Positions 35,761 through 36,951 of a DNA stretch of 36,951 bases are shown here, piece after piece. The translations under genes were made by a program, and so were the position numbers. The notes below the pieces were generated by a model. That model saw nothing but the letters and a program-made list of their open reading frames with translations. It made no database searches and was not told where the DNA came from. Position 1 is the stretch's first letter; every line of letters begins with the position of its first letter. The stretch covers positions 1 through 36,951 of the forward strand of contig NZ_CDBY01000055.1 in the NCBI RefSeq assembly GCF_000820125.1, given 5' to 3'. Source of the DNA: Aeromonas simiae (GTDB lineage Bacteria > Pseudomonadota > Gammaproteobacteria > Enterobacterales > Aeromonadaceae).

Positions 35761-35851
35761 GCCCATCGCCTTGCCAGCCGTCCGCTTGGCAACCCGGGCG
35801 GGAGTGCCCGGGGCGGCGCTGCGCTCACTGACGGTGACATTCAGGTGATCT

Positions 35852-36658
35852 ATGTCCAATTCGACCCGCCCTGCACCCGACCCGCTTGCCCGCGCCGAAA
35901 ACGCGCATCCTGCCAAGCGCAAGCCAAATGTGCTGATGACCATGGGCTGTCAGCCCCGCGCCGGTCACGACTATCAGGTGATGACCCACAAATACATAGT
36001 GCCCCTGGTGGAGCTGGCCGGCTGTGTGCCGCTGCTGATGCCCACCTGCTGTGGCCTCGATGACCTCGATCACTACCTCGATCTGGCCGATGGCCTCTAC
36101 CTGACCGGCGCCGGCTCCAACATCGATCCGGCCCTCTATGGCCAGCAGAACCTCACCCCTGACAAGGCGCGCGATCCCGAGCGCGATCGGGTCGACATCG
36201 CCCTCATCCACGGCGCCCTGGCGCGCGGCCTGCCCCTGTTTGCCATCTGCCGTGGCATGCAGGAGCTCAACGTGGCGCTGGGGGGCGATCTTTACCAGCG
36301 GCTCTATGCCGAGGGGCCCTTTGCCGATCACCGGGAAGATCCGGCCGTGCCGGTCGCGGCGCAGTACGGTGCGCGCCACCCCGTCACCCTGGTGCCGGGC
36401 AGCTGGCTGCACACCCTGCTCGGGGAGCCGGTCATCATGGTCAACTCGCTGCATGGTCAGGGCATTTGCCGGCTGGGGGCGGGGCTGGTGCCGCTGGCCC
36501 ATGCCGAGGATGGCCTCGTCGAGGCGGTGACGCTCGCGGGGCGTGATGCCTTCACCCTGGGGGTGCAGTGGCATCCGGAGTGGCGGGCCAGCGCCAATCC
36601 TCACTCGGTGCGCCTGTTCAAGGCGTTTGGTGATGCCTGTCGCCAGCGCTGCAAATAG
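35852..36658 (+). CDS. Class I glutamine amidotransferase-like hydrolase, PuuD/peptidase C26 type
   Basis: A protein of 268 residues. The catalytic triad of this fold is visible: Cys133 in the elbow AICRGMQELN, and His241 with Glu243 in GVQWHPEW. GAGSNIDPALYG and the NSLHGQGI stretch are typical of gamma-glutamyl-gamma-aminobutyrate hydrolase (PuuD) and its relatives. It would hydrolyse gamma-glutamyl amide bonds in the cytoplasm. None of the other puu genes is adjacent, so the putrescine substrate is not supported by context. AGGTGA lies before the ATG. An N-terminal extension of about 25 residues precedes the conserved part. Confidence 0.85.
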   Translation: MSNSTRPAPDPLARAENAHPAKRKPNVLMTMGCQPRAGHDYQVMTHKYIVPLVELAGCVPLLMPTCCGLDDLDHYLDLADGLYLTGAGSNIDPALYGQQNLTPDKARDPERDRVDIALIHGALARGLPLFAICRGMQELNVALGGDLYQRLYAEGPFADHREDPAVPVAAQYGARHPVTLVPGSWLHTLLGEPVIMVNSLHGQGICRLGAGLVPLAHAEDGLVEAVTLAGRDAFTLGVQWHPEWRASANPHSVRLFKAFGDACRQRCK

Positions 36659-36701
36659 GCGTGATATGCTGGTGGCTCCTCCCATCTCGCAAGGAGAGCG
36701 T

Positions 36702-36951
36702 ATGCGCATCGCTCTGGTGGGGCTGGGCGACATCGCCCGTAAGGCCTATCTGCCGCTGCTGGCCTGTGACGAGCGGGTCACGCCGCTGCTCTGCACCCGT
36801 GACGGGGCAACGCTGGCTACGTTGGCGCGCCGCTATCGGGTGAGTGAGACCTACAGCAGCTATGGGGCGCTGCTGGCCGCCCATCCCGATGCCGTGATGA
36901 TCCACGCCGCCACGCTGGCCCATGCGCCTCTGGCCGAGGCGGCGCTGCAAG
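36702..36951 (+). CDS. Gfo/Idh/MocA-family oxidoreductase, N-terminal part (runs off window)
   Basis: The first 83 codons are visible from the ATG at 36702, with AAGGAG five bases upstream. The protein starts MRIALVGLGDIARKAYLPLL, a Rossmann NAD(P)-binding loop of the Gfo/Idh/MocA family. It is most like YceM (MviM), which begins with a very similar segment. AVMIHAATLAHAPLAEAAL follows at the position of the family's second conserved strand. The C-terminal domain and any catalytic lysine lie outside the window. It starts 43 bases after the puuD-like gene in the same direction and may be co-transcribed with it. Confidence 0.85.
   Translation, partial: MRIALVGLGDIARKAYLPLLACDERVTPLLCTRDGATLATLARRYRVSETYSSYGALLAAHPDAVMIHAATLAHAPLAEAALQ

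Overview
This is a GC-rich window from a gammaproteobacterial chromosome. It is most likely Aeromonas: grpE/dnaK/dnaJ, nadK, recN and bamE have enteric/Vibrio-like sequences, and the scr, LplA and FhuF proteins are of gammaproteobacterial type. The genus is inferred from protein similarity by eye, not from a search. No mobile element, tRNA, rRNA or CRISPR array was seen. Both edges cut genes: a methyl-accepting chemotaxis protein on the left and a Gfo/Idh/MocA oxidoreductase on the right.

Layout. (1) 1-6038: the end of an MCP gene, then a 4.8-kb minus-strand gene for a lipoprotein with 18 tandem Ig-like (BIG2-type) units, and a 733-bp AT-rich gap behind its start. (2) 6039-13057: housekeeping and metabolism: a YraR-like Rossmann protein, BamE, an iron-dependent alcohol dehydrogenase, uridine phosphorylase, a small orphan lipoprotein, a UspA-type protein, and RecN behind two LexA boxes. 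(3) 13216-18272: NadK, then divergent grpE and dnaK-dnaJ with clear sigma-32 promoters and strong terminators. (4) 18386-25020: a complete sucrose PTS locus in the order scrY-scrK-scrA-scrB-scrR, with two CRP-plus-ScrR-operator modules. (5) 25022-30658: a sulfur/persulfide-type cluster. It has a DUF2892 membrane protein divergent from a BigR/YgaV-like ArsR repressor, two YeeE/YedE half-transporters, and an RND adaptor and pump in the same run of genes. (6) 30731-36951: lipoate-protein ligase, then a minus-strand iron cassette (Rob-like AraC regulator, FhuA-type receptor behind a Fur box, FhuF-type reductase), a PuuD-like class I glutamine amidotransferase/peptidase C26 protein, and the start of a MocA-family oxidoreductase.

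How the genes work together. Sucrose would cross the outer membrane through ScrY, be phosphorylated on import by ScrA (which lacks a IIA domain and so needs the glucose IIA), be split by ScrB, and the fructose be phosphorylated by ScrK, under ScrR and CRP. The iron cassette would import a ferric hydroxamate-like siderophore and release the iron by FhuF reduction. The most unusual group is region 5, where a drug-type RND pump sits directly behind a presumptive persulfide-sensing repressor and sulfur transporters. Next most unusual is the Ig-like lipoprotein, whose array carries an exact 780-bp three-unit duplication in register.
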